The notes under the pieces are model-generated. The model was not told where the DNA came from, ran no database searches, and saw only the letters and a program-made list of their open reading frames with translations. A DNA stretch of 64,000 nucleotides from Phyllostachys edulis (lineage: Eukaryota; Streptophyta; Magnoliopsida; Poales; Poaceae). This document shows, one piece after another, positions 54,955 through 64,000 of this stretch (the stretch's first letter is position 1; each line of letters starts with the position of its first letter). The position numbers and the translations under genes were made by a program. The stretch spans positions 69,459,482 to 69,523,481 of the forward strand of contig CM070562.1 of assembly GCA_036346405.1 (NCBI GenBank). The letters are read 5' to 3'.

Positions 54955-55579
54955 AATCAAGGTGGATAGGAAGGTCTGCTGAGGTGCAGACATGGTTGGG
55001 CTGGACCAGCTTTGCACAGCGGCTAGCCCAAGGAACAGTGTAGGCTTTTAAGTTTAGTTTTTAACAGCTGAAACTTAGCAGAATTATTTGAGATAGCAAA
55101 TGAACTCCAAAATTCATGAAATTTTAACTGGAGCTTGCTGACCATGAGATTAACTTTGCATAAAATTTCTAGAGGTTATTATGCAATGCATTTTTCTCAG
55201 GAAATTCATGAATGTTGTTCAAGGATTTGTTTTGCCTCCAAAATTTATCAACAAGTTTTACAACTTGTGATATTTTTCAGAGGGGTCCCACATCAGTTTT
55301 AGGACCAAGGAAAATATTTTCCAAATGTTTGGCACAAGATTTAAGATAATTGGAAAAGGAGTTTGACTTTTGGTCAACAAGAGCTTTGTGTTTTTGGATT
55401 ACACAACTCTTGGACTAGAATCACAGGAGAGATTAGGGGTTTTCAAGATGTGAGAAAAAGTTTTAATTTCTACATATATAATTATATTTGAACAAACCCT
55501 GTTTATACAGTTGGGATGTTACAAAATCTCCCCCCCTCACAAAAATCTCGTCCCGAGATTTGGCTCACTCGATAAAGAA

Positions 55580-56560
55580 AGATGGATAGTCCGCACGCAG
55601 AATGGTTCGACCACTAAACTTTAAGGAACTTGATGGTCTTATTCCTTGTCCTTCGTTCAGACTCATCGAGTATGCGAACAGGGTGCTCGCGATAGGTCAA
55701 ATCTTCCCTGACATCGAGAGTTTCCAACGGAGCTTCCTCAGTTGGAACACGGAGGCACTTCTTAAGCTGGGACACATGGAAAACATCATGTACCCCCTCA
55801 AGTGCAGCTGGCAACTCCAACTTATAGGCAACAGCTCCCTTTCTTTTCGATAATGCGGTAAGGATCAACATATCAAGGAGCTAACTTGCCCTTGACGCGG
55901 AAACATTGATGGCCTTTTCGGTCTGACCATCAGTTTGAGGAGGGTAAGCTGATCTGAAAGAAACACGAGTTTCCATAGCCTCTTATAGGCTATGCCAAAA
56001 TTGAGAAGTGAGCAGAGAAGCACGATCAGAACGATCGTCTTCAGTACACCGTGCAAATTTACGATGCGGAATATGCAGAGATCCTTTGGAAAACCTACAA
56101 GAAGGTTACTTTTGACAGACTGAGAGCTTGTTCTTGATTCGATGGTTGGTGGTGCATGGCCGTTGTTAGTTGGTGGAATGATTTGTTCGATTAATTTTAA
56201 CAACTTGCGGTTAATTCCGGAGCGATTTATTTGGTTAATTCCACTAACAACGGGATCTCAGCCTGCTAACTAGCTATGCGGAGTCATCCCTCCGCAGCTA
56301 GCTATCTTAAAGGGACTAAGGTCGTTCTTAGTTGGTGGAGCAATTTGTCTGGTTACTCCACTAACAAACGAGAGCTTGGTCGGTTAACTAGCTATACTGA
56401 GTCATCCTCCGCAGCCTAGTCTCTTACAAAGGATTATGGCCGTTTAGGCCACGAAGGTTCGAGGCAACAACGGTATGTGATGCCTTTAAAATGTAAAGGA
56501 CGGAAATGTGCCACTTTAGTCAATCGATCGATGACGCACCCAAATGGCATCATTTTTCTT
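55580..56560 (-). pseudogene. gypsy integrase core and C-terminus (Tekay/Del type), broken
   Basis: On the - strand: VVDRLTKVAHFRPLHFK-like near 56540-56480, then a roughly 300-bp foreign-looking gap (56155-56470). HGVLKTIV-SDRASL and SAYPPQTDGQTEK (56050-55920) follow, holding the second Asp and Glu of the DDE triad. FRVKGKLAP then leads to GAVAYKLELPAALEGVHDVF, HVSQLKKCLRVP and EHPVRILDE ending with QWSNHS (55871-55590). The tail is the GPY/F module plus the start of a chromodomain-type end. Integrase would insert cDNA into chromatin; frameshifts and a deletion after DGQTEK make this copy dead. Confidence 0.85.
56155..56470. repeat. Roughly 150-bp imperfect direct duplication inside integrase
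   Basis: Two units share TTAGTTGGTGGA, CCACTAACAA, TTAACTAGCTAT and GCGGAGTCATCC(C)TCCGC in the same order. Within each unit TTAGTTGGTGGA is complementary to TCCACTAAC, giving a large inverted repeat. It may be a small inserted element. Confidence 0.6.
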
Positions 56561-56870
56561 AGGGGTTCGGTAGACTAGTAGACCTTTTGAAACCAGGGGT
56601 GGTGCCGAAAGCACCGGATAAAAGAGTGAAATCAGATCACCAACAATGATAAAAGATGGAGATATAAGGAAATGAGGCGCCTCTGAATCTAATAAAATAA
56701 TATCCGCAAGAGTTAGCGAAGCGCACCTAACACGACGTCCGTGCCTCGAGCTTTCACCGAGATGGAGTCGATCGATTACAAACGATCTTTTGTCGCTCAA
56801 AGGGCAATTGTTGGCGAATGCCCTTATAGTTGCGAAGAAACAAGTGATCCCGCAAATGAATTGCTATGCT

Positions 56871-57566
56871 TCACAGGCAATTGTTGGCGAGTGCCCTTCT
56901 TGCTACAAAAGAAACAAGTGATCCCGAGATCGATTTGCGGGGACCACCTTGTCGACTTCGCAGTGCACGGATGGAGGCACGGCTGCGAACGACGAGGGTT
57001 GCAAGCTTCTTAGGACAATTATTAGCATAATGGCCCTTGAGATTGCGAAGAAACAAGTAACACCGGCGACCTTGCTTTGGAGTCACCACGAGTCCTCTCT
57101 TGACACCGCGACGATCCTCTCGACTTTCTCTTTCGCCCATAGCAACAACAGGATTTTCACCATGTCGAAAGTCGGGAAGGCATGGACTGTAATTTGTCCG
57201 CAACTCCTCGCATAAATCACCCAAGAACTTCTCGATTTGGAGGCATTGGCGATTGCAATGCTTGCAGATGACCAAGAAACATCCATCGTAGCCCAATGAC
57301 TTGGCAATCACCAGTTCAAGCTACACTCCTTGGGATAGTGATCGCTTCCCACGAGAGGAAACAAGTAACTTTGGCAGCCGACAATCTCCGGGTAAGTGGT
57401 CTTTGTCACGCAGTTTGACAGATGTGATACATCGTTCTTTGTAGTGTCCTTCCTCACCACAACACCGACACACCTTGACTCTTCCTAGTTCGCAATCTTG
57501 ACAAAATGCCCTCTTCACCACGCCCAAGGCAAAAGGAGGCGATTGCCGCCAGAACAATAGGGCCAC
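56871..57566 (-). pseudogene. gypsy gag with multiple CCHC zinc knuckles
   Basis: Frames on the - strand give CRCCGEEGHYKERC (57480-57440) and LKGHYANNCPKK (57050-57000). Further Cys/His-rich decayed units lie near 57250 and 56900-56850. Four or more knuckles in a row are unusual for Tekay gag (one to two are normal), but the frames shift repeatedly, so tandem duplication of the knuckle region is likely. Gag is otherwise unrecognisable. Confidence 0.65.
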
Positions 57567-57599
57567 AATCCAAACACTTGCCAGAGCGGAGTAAACACA

Positions 57600-58559
57600 A
57601 GTCTTGTCTCGATAGTTGAGCTAGGAGAATTTCGTCCCACCAAATTTTGTCGACCTAGTCCGCCATCGACCGCTCGGACATCCTCGCATTCTGAAGAGAT
57701 GGGTTAACACGAAACCCAAGGACTAGAAGTTGAAGAAAGCGAAAAGGATGCCAACGACTAGGGAACGGAACATCACCCTAACCAAGGCCAACAAAATAGA
57801 TAGTACAGATCCCTACCGAAGTTAATAATGGATTAGATGATAGTAAATGTAAACTAATGAAACAAGCAGAATAAAAGAAGTTATAGGGAGCATAATCAAG
57901 GAGAAGCAAAAACAGCAAGGAAATGCACTTTAAAAGCTTCCAAAATGACTCCAAAACAGCAAGGAAGACATAAGATTAAAGGCCAACTTCCCAACACAAC
58001 TAACTTGTATTAAATGAACGAGTAATTGGTTGAGAAGATAAAATTTCAGCACACCACTCCAATTTCTAACACTACTCAAAAGCAAGGTAAAACCAAGAGA
58101 ATAGGTGTTAGATACTTAGCTAACTAGTATCATGTCTTACCCTTTCATTCCCACAAGTTTTAGTTGATTAACCTCTCATTTTCTACCCTATTTAGAACCT
58201 TTGAGCTTGCTGTCCGAAATTGACGCTTGCTGTCCAGATTTTGCATCCAAGCTTCCAAATCGAAATTGGCCATTCCAAGCTTCAAAACCTTGTAAATGGG
58301 CAGCTAACACTTCAATTTGCCAAACTCATTGATTCCCCAAAACCCAAATGTTATCGTTTAATTGGGTCTATCTTTTGAGAGGAGGAAAGGAAAACAACTT
58401 TTAAAACTCAATTAGAACAAGATGAGAGAAGAACACTAAGATAGGTAAGGAGTAAAATAAGAGACTTTACTTAAGCTTTCATAAACCATTTGATATTGTG
58501 AAAATAGGTTTTCCAAAATATCCTAATAACGACCAAGCTTGCGTTACTACGGTCAGAAC
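57600..58559 (-). other. Leader of Tekay-like element
   Basis: About 1 kb, AT-rich, only short frames. No gag N-terminus could be recognised. Confidence 0.5.
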
Positions 58560-58572
58560 GGCTCTGATACCA
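58560..58572 (-). other. Primer-binding site, initiator Met tRNA
   Basis: TGGTATCAGAGCC on the - strand, a 13-base perfect match, five bases from the LTR end at 58578. Confidence 0.9.
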
Positions 58573-58577
58573 ACTTT

Positions 58578-58595
58578 TGTGAGCACCCGGATTGC
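58578..58595 (-). repeat. Remnant of the 5' LTR of the Tekay-like element
   Basis: TGTGAGCACCCGGATT is followed at once by coding sequence of the antisense ORF. Almost the whole 5' LTR is missing. Confidence 0.6.
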
Positions 58596-61500
58596 TCCCT
58601 ACATCGAAGCCATCAAGGACTTGAAAGAGGAGGGACTGGCCGAATAGCATGTGGTGAAGGATTTCATCACACGTCGAATTAGCCCTTTGAAGAAACGAGT
58701 ACCTTCTATGTGGAGGTACACAGGGCCAAAAGACCCGACCAGGGACTACGAGGCAAGTAAGTGAATCTTCGACTTATCTCTCAGTTTGGTCTTTCTCAAA
58801 GTGGTCTAATGAATGTCTTATCTGTTTGCACAGATCTTTCACAAGCAGAGATCGGCGTTCGGGTCAAACTTGTTTGTGAGAAATCTCCGCCACTTGGAGT
58901 GGCGGTTCCTCAAATCCTTGCGGTTTTTTCCGCAGAAGAGAAAATGGAGCGCCTAAAGGTAATCAAGGGTTGATTTTATCCTTAGGACTTTAGAGTCGTA
59001 GAAAGACTTACAACTGGTTGTTTGTCGTAGAAAAACTTACGACTTGGTAGTGATCATAGAAAACCTTATGATCAAGGAAATGTCGAAGAAAAACTTACGA
59101 CTAGATACTGGTCGTAGAAAATCTTACGACTGGTCAGTAATTTTTTTTGTTTTTCTTACAGAAAGTAGGCATGGAAAATCATCAGGACGACCATGAGATC
59201 GAATTGATAACCATCGGCGCAGGGATGACAGCGGAAAAAAGTTCAGCTCCTCCGTCTAAGAAGCGTTGACTCGTGAAAGTCGCTGACAAGGGAGGGGCAA
59301 GCTCAGGTTCTTTTATTTCGATAAGATCTTCTGCAAAATTTGCTACAGATAAGCAGCTGAAGCTGAAGAGGTCGAAGCAGCCGAACCTCTTAAGCGCAAA
59401 GCCCACAAGGCCAAGGTACCCTTCTATTACGACAAGAAAACTTTCGTAGTTTCTGCCTCTCCTAGTTTTGTCAAGCGACTAGAAAATGAGAACTGGAAGG
59501 ACTTTATGTCTTTTGTGAAGGACAATGCTACTCCAGCAGAGCCTATGGTCGAGGGAAGCACCGATCTTGGAGTAGTCGAGACTGATCTCGGCCATCCGAA
59601 AAGTCAGGAGATCAGAGAGGTGGCTCCTGTTCAAAATCTACGACTAGACGTGGTCGTGGCCGAGCCTATCCTTCAACTTAAACTCCGACCAGACGTGGTC
59701 GTAGAAAAGAAGTCGAAGAAATCTTTCGTTGGGAAGGTGACTCATAAGTTCCTGGTTAAGTCCAGAGTGCAGAGGTATGTGAGAAAGACTAAAGTGTAAG
59801 AACAACATTTACCTTTTGCTTTTCACAACTTAACGTGCTTTCCTTTTGTTGCTCTTAGCCCGACTCCTTCAGCCCCCGAGGATGCTTCTATTGAGAAGCC
59901 TATTGTCACTTCTCCAGCGGATAGAGAGATGACAGCAGGAGTGGTCGAAGGATCACCCACTGCTCGAGTGGCGGAGGAAGTCGTGGCTTCTAAAGTGGTC
60001 GCTACAACCACTGAGGTAGTTGCTACGACCACGGAGGTGGTCGTGGAGGCATCAGAGACAACGGTAGAAGCCTCTGGCCAGGGTGGTGATGTATCTGACC
60101 ACCGTGCCGGGAAGGAAGTCGTTGCAGACGTACCTCCCAGTCTCCAAAGAGAAGCTGCAGTTACAGAATCAGAAGACGAGGAGTACTTCAACTTCTGTTC
60201 TAATTTCTTTGAGTCTGCTTCCATTGTGGGGTCTTCTGCTTTTAGATCTCACGATCGAGTCCCTCTTCCCAAAAATATTCCCAATAGAGGGGAAATTTTT
60301 GACAACAAGCGCCTCGAGAAGGTTTGGTGGGATCAAGTCGCGAAGATAGATAAGCTGAAGTGTCCAACGATGGTTTTCTCGATGTTTGCTCAGACAACCA
60401 TGAATGTAAGTATTTAAGGATACTTATATGTGCGGCCTTCCCTTGCTTCTTACTATCTTTGTTTTTGCAGAAAGCTCTAGAACAAATTGCCACTGTTGGT
60501 GAATATCACCAACAACTTGTAGAGCTACGACAAGAAAAAGCGGAATTGTGTGAACAGACAGAGAGGTGGTAAGTCACTGATATTCGTAGTCATTTTTTAT
60601 TTGACCACTTATATAGTGCTTATGGGGTTTGTCGTGAAAAAACTCACGACTATATGCTAGTCGTAGAAAGACTTACGACCAGTTAGATAGTGCTCATGTC
60701 TACTTTTAACCTTTATAGGTTAAATAGTGACGAAAAGACCTTAGCTGACTCGCTCAATTATGAAAAAGACGAGACGAGAAAGCTAAGGGAAGAGAAAGAA
60801 GACCTCTTGAAGAAGATTCAGGAGGATAACTCTGCAGCTCAAAAATTGCAGGGAGAGATAAACAATAAGTGCTGAACTTAAGAATGCTTATGTCGTTGAT
60901 CTTTACCTTTTTAACTCTTACTTCTTTTCAGAAAAAGAGGACGAAATGAGAAGGCTCCAAATCGAAGTTGAAGATAAAACTTTGGTCATTCACGAAATTT
61001 CTCAGATCGCCAAAGATAAAGATCAAGAGATTGAAAGGTCGAGATCTCGGCAAAGTGTAAGCGCTTCTTTACCGTAGTCCTTCACGAGTTCTTTTCTTAT
61101 TCTAACTCTCATTTCTTTTTAGAAATTGAGCTCGAGCTGGGAAGGCTCGAAACTAGGGATTAAGAAAAAACCATGATCCTTAACGAGACCCTCCACATCG
61201 CTAGAGAAAACGCAAAGCACATCAAATTATGGGAGAAGCGACATGCTGAGACCATTGCTTCCCATAATAAGGAAATCCAGAAGTTAGATTCTCGACTAGC
61301 AAGTAAAAAATTCTTTACCTGTGAACTAATTCTTTCCTCTTCTAGGAATTATTTTTGCTTGACTAGTCTTATCCCTTTCAGAGCAAGTAGTCGAAAATAA
61401 ACAACTCCGCGAGGTTTCGACTCGTAACCAACAGGAAATGAAGTCAACGAAGATTAATCTTCAAGATAACGTCATGCTCTTGAACAATATACTTGGTGAG

Positions 61501-61820
61501 CTGCGTGGTAAGGGAAAAAAACTCCTCCAGAAGACACGATAGCTGCTCACAAAAGTACTATTGGGGAACAAGTCGGGACTTTGCAAGAACTGGTGACCAC
61601 TCTGAAGGCCAACCAAGCTGACTCGATAAAGGAGGCGGTCGAAGGTACAATAAGTTATGTATTGGCAAAACTTAAAGCTCATGACCCCAGCCTTAATGTG
61701 CAACCAATCGACGCCGACTTCGACTGCCTTGAGGCAGAAGCAAGTCGTTTGATTGAAGAAATGCAGCCAGTCGGCAGGAAGGTCTCGGAGGAGATGCAAC
61801 TGGGATCTCCTTCTTCATAG
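58596..61820 (+). pseudogene. Multi-exon antisense ORF of a TAT-lineage gypsy (transposase_28-like, coiled coil)
   Basis: Exons inferred from frame continuity and GT-AG sites: 58596-58756, 58834-58958, 59162-59306, 59357-59774, 59859-60405, 60471-60568, 60719-60868. Less certain exons follow from 60932 to a stop at 61820. The first exon has FITRRISPLKKRVPSMWRYT and GPKDPTRDYEA, matching the PF04195-type family downstream of the part seen at 28925-29465. Its N-terminus is cut by the adjacent element. Exon 5 has a Thr/Val-rich repeat (VVATTTEVVATTTEVV), then an acidic ESEDEEYFNF. Exons 6-8 are highly charged coiled coil (EKDETRKLREEKEDLLKK). A TGA after SKKR (59267) and a TAG in exon 1 (GLAE*HVV), plus a frame clash at exon 8, suggest it is dead. 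It lies antisense to the integrase at 62800-64000, between pol and the missing 3' LTR, as known for TAT elements. The function of the family is unknown. Confidence 0.72.
58994..59130 (+). repeat. Array of five intronic hairpins
   Basis: In the second intron, units like GTCGTAgaaaaactTACGAC occur at 58994-59015, 59024-59043, 59051-59074, 59081-59101 and 59111-59130. Two more lie at 60631-60650 and 60660-60679 in the intron between exons 6 and 7. Unit 3 pairs GATCAT with ATGATC and unit 6 pairs GTCGTG with CACGAC, so changes are compensated. Confidence 0.85.
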
Positions 61821-62079
61821 TAGTTTTGTAATAAAAACCTGTGAAAACAAGCTTTTGCTGATGTAATATATAATCCATCTTGTTTCCTGCAAATTATCTT
61901 GTTGAGTAGTTAGTAACTCAAAAGATAATTGACGAACAAAAGACTAAGAATTGAAGTCAAATTAATAACTTTATCCTAGCCCCCGACTATTTGCTTAGTT
62001 TATTTAGATAAACTAGGTAAGTAGTGTTAAAAGGGTTTCTGAAAACAGAGATGTTTGATTAACTTGTAGTTTTTTTATC
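61821..62079. other. Spacer between antisense ORF and tandem repeats
   Basis: AT-rich, likely the 3' flank of the antisense ORF; GTAATAAAAACC at about 61827 could be its poly(A) signal. No other feature. Confidence 0.4.
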
Positions 62080-62700
62080 ACGATTGTCATGCACTGGTCA
62101 AAAGAGTAGTAATGAATCGACCCTAGGAAGTTCCTTCTAGTGGGCAGGACCACATGCAGAGAGGAAAAGCTTCGACTAGGTGATATTACCATCTCCAATC
62201 AGATTAATTAAATCGAGAACGGCAACTTGAGTTAGGCAAACATCTAGAGGACTTTAAAAAATTCGTTCGTCCTTCTTTGGTGGACTCGATAGGTCTGTCC
62301 TGGTAGCAAAAGTAGGAAACTGAACAATGTTAGGAAGTTCCTTCTAGTGGGCGTGACCACGCAGAGAGAGAGACTTTGACTAGATGTGTTTCTTTCTCCG
62401 ACCGGTTGGGACGAACGAGTACACCAAAATCGGTTGAATAAATATAAGAAAATGCACTCTGCTTAGAGTATTTTTTAAAATAACTGAAGAAATAAACTAA
62501 GGTGAAAAAGAGCTGGCTTTAAAAATATTTCGACCAAATAGAACCCGAGCTCTTTGTATTGGCAGCAAAAGTGAGTAACGAGTCGACACTAGGAAGCTCC
62601 TTCTAGTGGGCAGTACCACGTGCAGAGAGGAGAAGCTTCAACTAGGTGATGCTACCTGCCTTTCGACCAGTGTAAAGAAAACTAGGTATTTGGAATGTAG
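62080..62700. repeat. Roughly 240-bp tandem repeat, about three diverged copies
   Basis: GGAAGTTCCTTCTAGTGGGC followed by GACCACATGCAGAGAG recurs at about 62127, 62335 and 62588. It lies between pol and the 3' side of a TAT element, the position known to breed satellite repeats in this lineage. Confidence 0.8.
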
Positions 62701-62799
62701 TTGAAAGATTATGAAAGCACTACTCAAAAATAAGACAATAGAGGTAGAGATAACCTAAGGCTTTATTGTCTGAATGGTTTGTTACACATAAAACTTGCG

Positions 62800-64000
62800 C
62801 ACCTAGTCGATGTTACAAGAATTCGAGAGAACCTGGCTGTCTTCCATTGCCAATCGTGCTGACCTTGGCCGTGTAACTTCAACCATTGTGTAAGGACCTT
62901 CCCACTTAGGAGAAAGTTTATTCCGATTAGACTTGGATTGGCAAAGCCGCAATACTAAGTCACCTACAGCAAGGCTGCGAGGTTGGACCTTACGATCGTA
63001 GTATCTGCGCAGGGCTTGTTGGTAGACTGCTGAATGGATTAAGGCCTAGTTTCTCCTTTCTTCGAGCAGGTTAATGTCATCCGCTCGAAGTTGTTCTTGG
63101 TTGTAGTCATTGAAAGTTTTGACTCGTGTTGACCGTATCTTTAGTTCCGGAGGAAGCATGGCTTCGGCTCCGAAGACTAGAAAAAATGGTGTTTCACCTG
63201 TAGCCCGACTAGTAGTTGTACGAACTGCCCATAATACGGAGGGTAATTCTTGTACCCAAGCCCCCGAGCGCTTGACGAGCTGGTCGAAGACTCGAGTTTT
63301 AATTCACTGCATTATTTGGTCGTTTGCACGTTCGACTGCCCCAATGCTTTGGGGATGGGCTACAGAAGCATAACATAACTTGGTACTCAACTCGTCGCAA
63401 AATTCCTGAAATTTTGTGCTCCAAAATTGTTTACCATTATCTGTGATTATTCGACTTGGAACTCCAAATCGAGTAATTACGCATTTCATCATGAACCGTT
63501 TTGCTGCTTCCATTGTTATCCCAGTTACAGGTTCGGCTTTGATCCATTTTGTGAACGTATCAATAGCCACAAAAAGGAACTCGAAACCTCCTGGAGCTTT
63601 GGGGAATGGTCCTAGGATATCGAGACCCCAGGTCGCAAAAGGGCAAGACAGATGTATCGTTTGTAATGCTTGAGTTGGTTGGTGTATTTGCCTGCTATGA
63701 AACTGGCATTGGACACACTTTTTAACCAACTCTTTGGCATCGTACAGGGCTGTTGGCTAGTAGAAACCTTGTCAAAAGGCCTTACTGACCAGCGTTCTGT
63801 AGGAAGCATGAGTTCCACAGATGCCACCGTGTATGTCGTGAAGGAGTGTTAATCCTTCGCTCTGCGGAATGCATCGCATGAGCACCCCTTGAGTACCTCG
63901 TTTATAGAGGACTCCTTCAACCAAAGTATACATTTTGGCTTTTCGGGTTAAGCGATCTGCCTCGGGAATGTCTTCGGGTATGGAACCCTTCTGAAGATAC
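62800..64000 (-). pseudogene. TAT-lineage gypsy integrase, nearly full length, two nonsense codons
   Basis: From 64000 on the - strand: RKAKMYTLVEGVLYKRG, then the HHCC zinc-binding module (HDIHGGICGTH ... CVQC). The core has GLDILGPFP (first Asp), TDNGKQF (second Asp) and VERAND (Glu), so the DDE triad is complete. AWVQELPSVLWAVRTT and TPFFLVFGAEAMLPPE follow, then the C-terminal VGDLVLR and LSPKWEGPY, near 62850-63050. Stops: TGA at 63772-63774 (KAF*QGF) and TAG at 63757-63759 (FY*PTA, where Trp is usual); further stops lie near 63045 and the C-terminus. The sequence is otherwise collinear, so inactivation looks recent. RT and gag lie right of the window. The style (SRATGETPF) is TAT/Retand-like. 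Confidence 0.88.

Larger units (their letters stand above)
50210..55523 (-). repeat. 3' LTR of Tekay/Del-like gypsy, about 5.3 kb
   Basis: The U3 start TGTAACATCCCAAC at 55523 directly follows the polypurine tract (55524-55545). U3 is full of GGAGGTC words and a hairpin array (54679-54954). A TATA box lies at 53806-53815, then a splice donor AAAAAG/GTATGAAC near 52556 and the dyad module 50971-51040. The 3' end near 50210 (GAGCACCGGATT) matches the 5' LTR remnant at 58578 (GAGCACCCGGATT). Other insertions inside cannot be excluded. Noncoding. Confidence 0.75.
55524..58577 (-). mobile_element. Internal region of deleted Tekay/Del-like gypsy element
   Basis: Bounded by a polypurine tract (GAGATTTTTGTGAGGGGGGG read on -, 55524-55550) and a Met-tRNA primer site at 58560-58572. 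In between are a leader, gag zinc knuckles and the integrase end. Protease, RT and RNase H are missing, about 3 kb in total instead of 5 kb or more. The 5' LTR is cut to about 18 bp at 58578-58595. Confidence 0.8.

Noticed and set aside
1..64000. tRNA or rRNA genes
   Set aside because: Only tRNA-Met 3'-end complements (primer sites) were found; no cloverleaf or rRNA sequence recognised.

Overview
The window looks like nuclear DNA from a grass (Poaceae). The evidence is a twelve-exon cytosolic GAPDH gene with cereal-like protein sequence, a CYP71-clan P450 relic, a BARE/RIRE1-type copia LTR, and a dense nest of Ty3/gypsy and Ty1/copia LTR retrotransposons. The only gene that reads as intact and functional is GAPDH (GapC type, minus nothing, 337 codons) at 32477-35820 on the + strand. 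Nearly everything else is mobile DNA or its debris. No bacterial genes, CRISPR arrays, rRNA or tRNA genes were seen.

Left nest (1-30.9 kb). A minus-strand TAT-lineage gypsy remnant (gag, protease, start of RT) is split by a complete LARD-like element at 2942-16102. That element has 4.87-kb LTRs, a 3.4-kb internal region, a perfect GCAAT target duplication, an initiator-Met primer site and two families of tandem arrays in each LTR. To the right lies a plus-oriented LTR ending at 18783. It abuts the truncated gag of a minus-strand copia whose 5' LTR is 21027-22677 and whose leader holds a BARE-like solo LTR (19681-20999, TSD AATAA). This copia sits in an older minus-oriented gypsy LTR (22678-22929 plus 26725-28924), which a further solo LTR (22930-26724) also interrupts. 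A TAT-type 3' fragment follows: an antisense ORF remnant plus a duplicated TATA region.

Gene island (31-42 kb). GAPDH has a compact promoter with a G-box, a heat-shock element and a TATA box. About 1.3 kb downstream lies an inverted copy of its own 3' end, intron included, near AT-rich repeats, an 88-bp tandem repeat and a CACTA-type terminus. A minus-strand P450 pseudogene (39274-42012) follows. It carries two nonsense codons, a frameshift, an intronic MITE and a solo LTR splitting exon 1.

Right nest (42-64 kb). A deleted copia (42066-48411, TSD AAGCC) contains a 3.1-kb solo LTR (42780-45916, TSD CTGAT). Next come gypsy LTR fragments and a Tekay/Del-like gypsy with a roughly 5.3-kb 3' LTR (to 55523), an internal-deleted body with zinc knuckles and integrase, and a Met primer site at 58560. 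The window ends in a TAT-lineage gypsy: integrase on the - strand, with a multi-exon antisense ORF and tandem repeats on its 3' side.

Recurring themes: LTRs from different families share cis modules. These are GGAGGTC repeats, a dyad block, a 5' splice site downstream of TATA, and CGGTAGTACCG and TTCGGACC dyads. No new defence or metabolic system is evident. The most novel-looking signals are covarying hairpins in introns of the antisense ORF, a hairpin array in a gypsy U3, and the inverted GAPDH tail. All family names come from reading motifs by eye; no database search was run.
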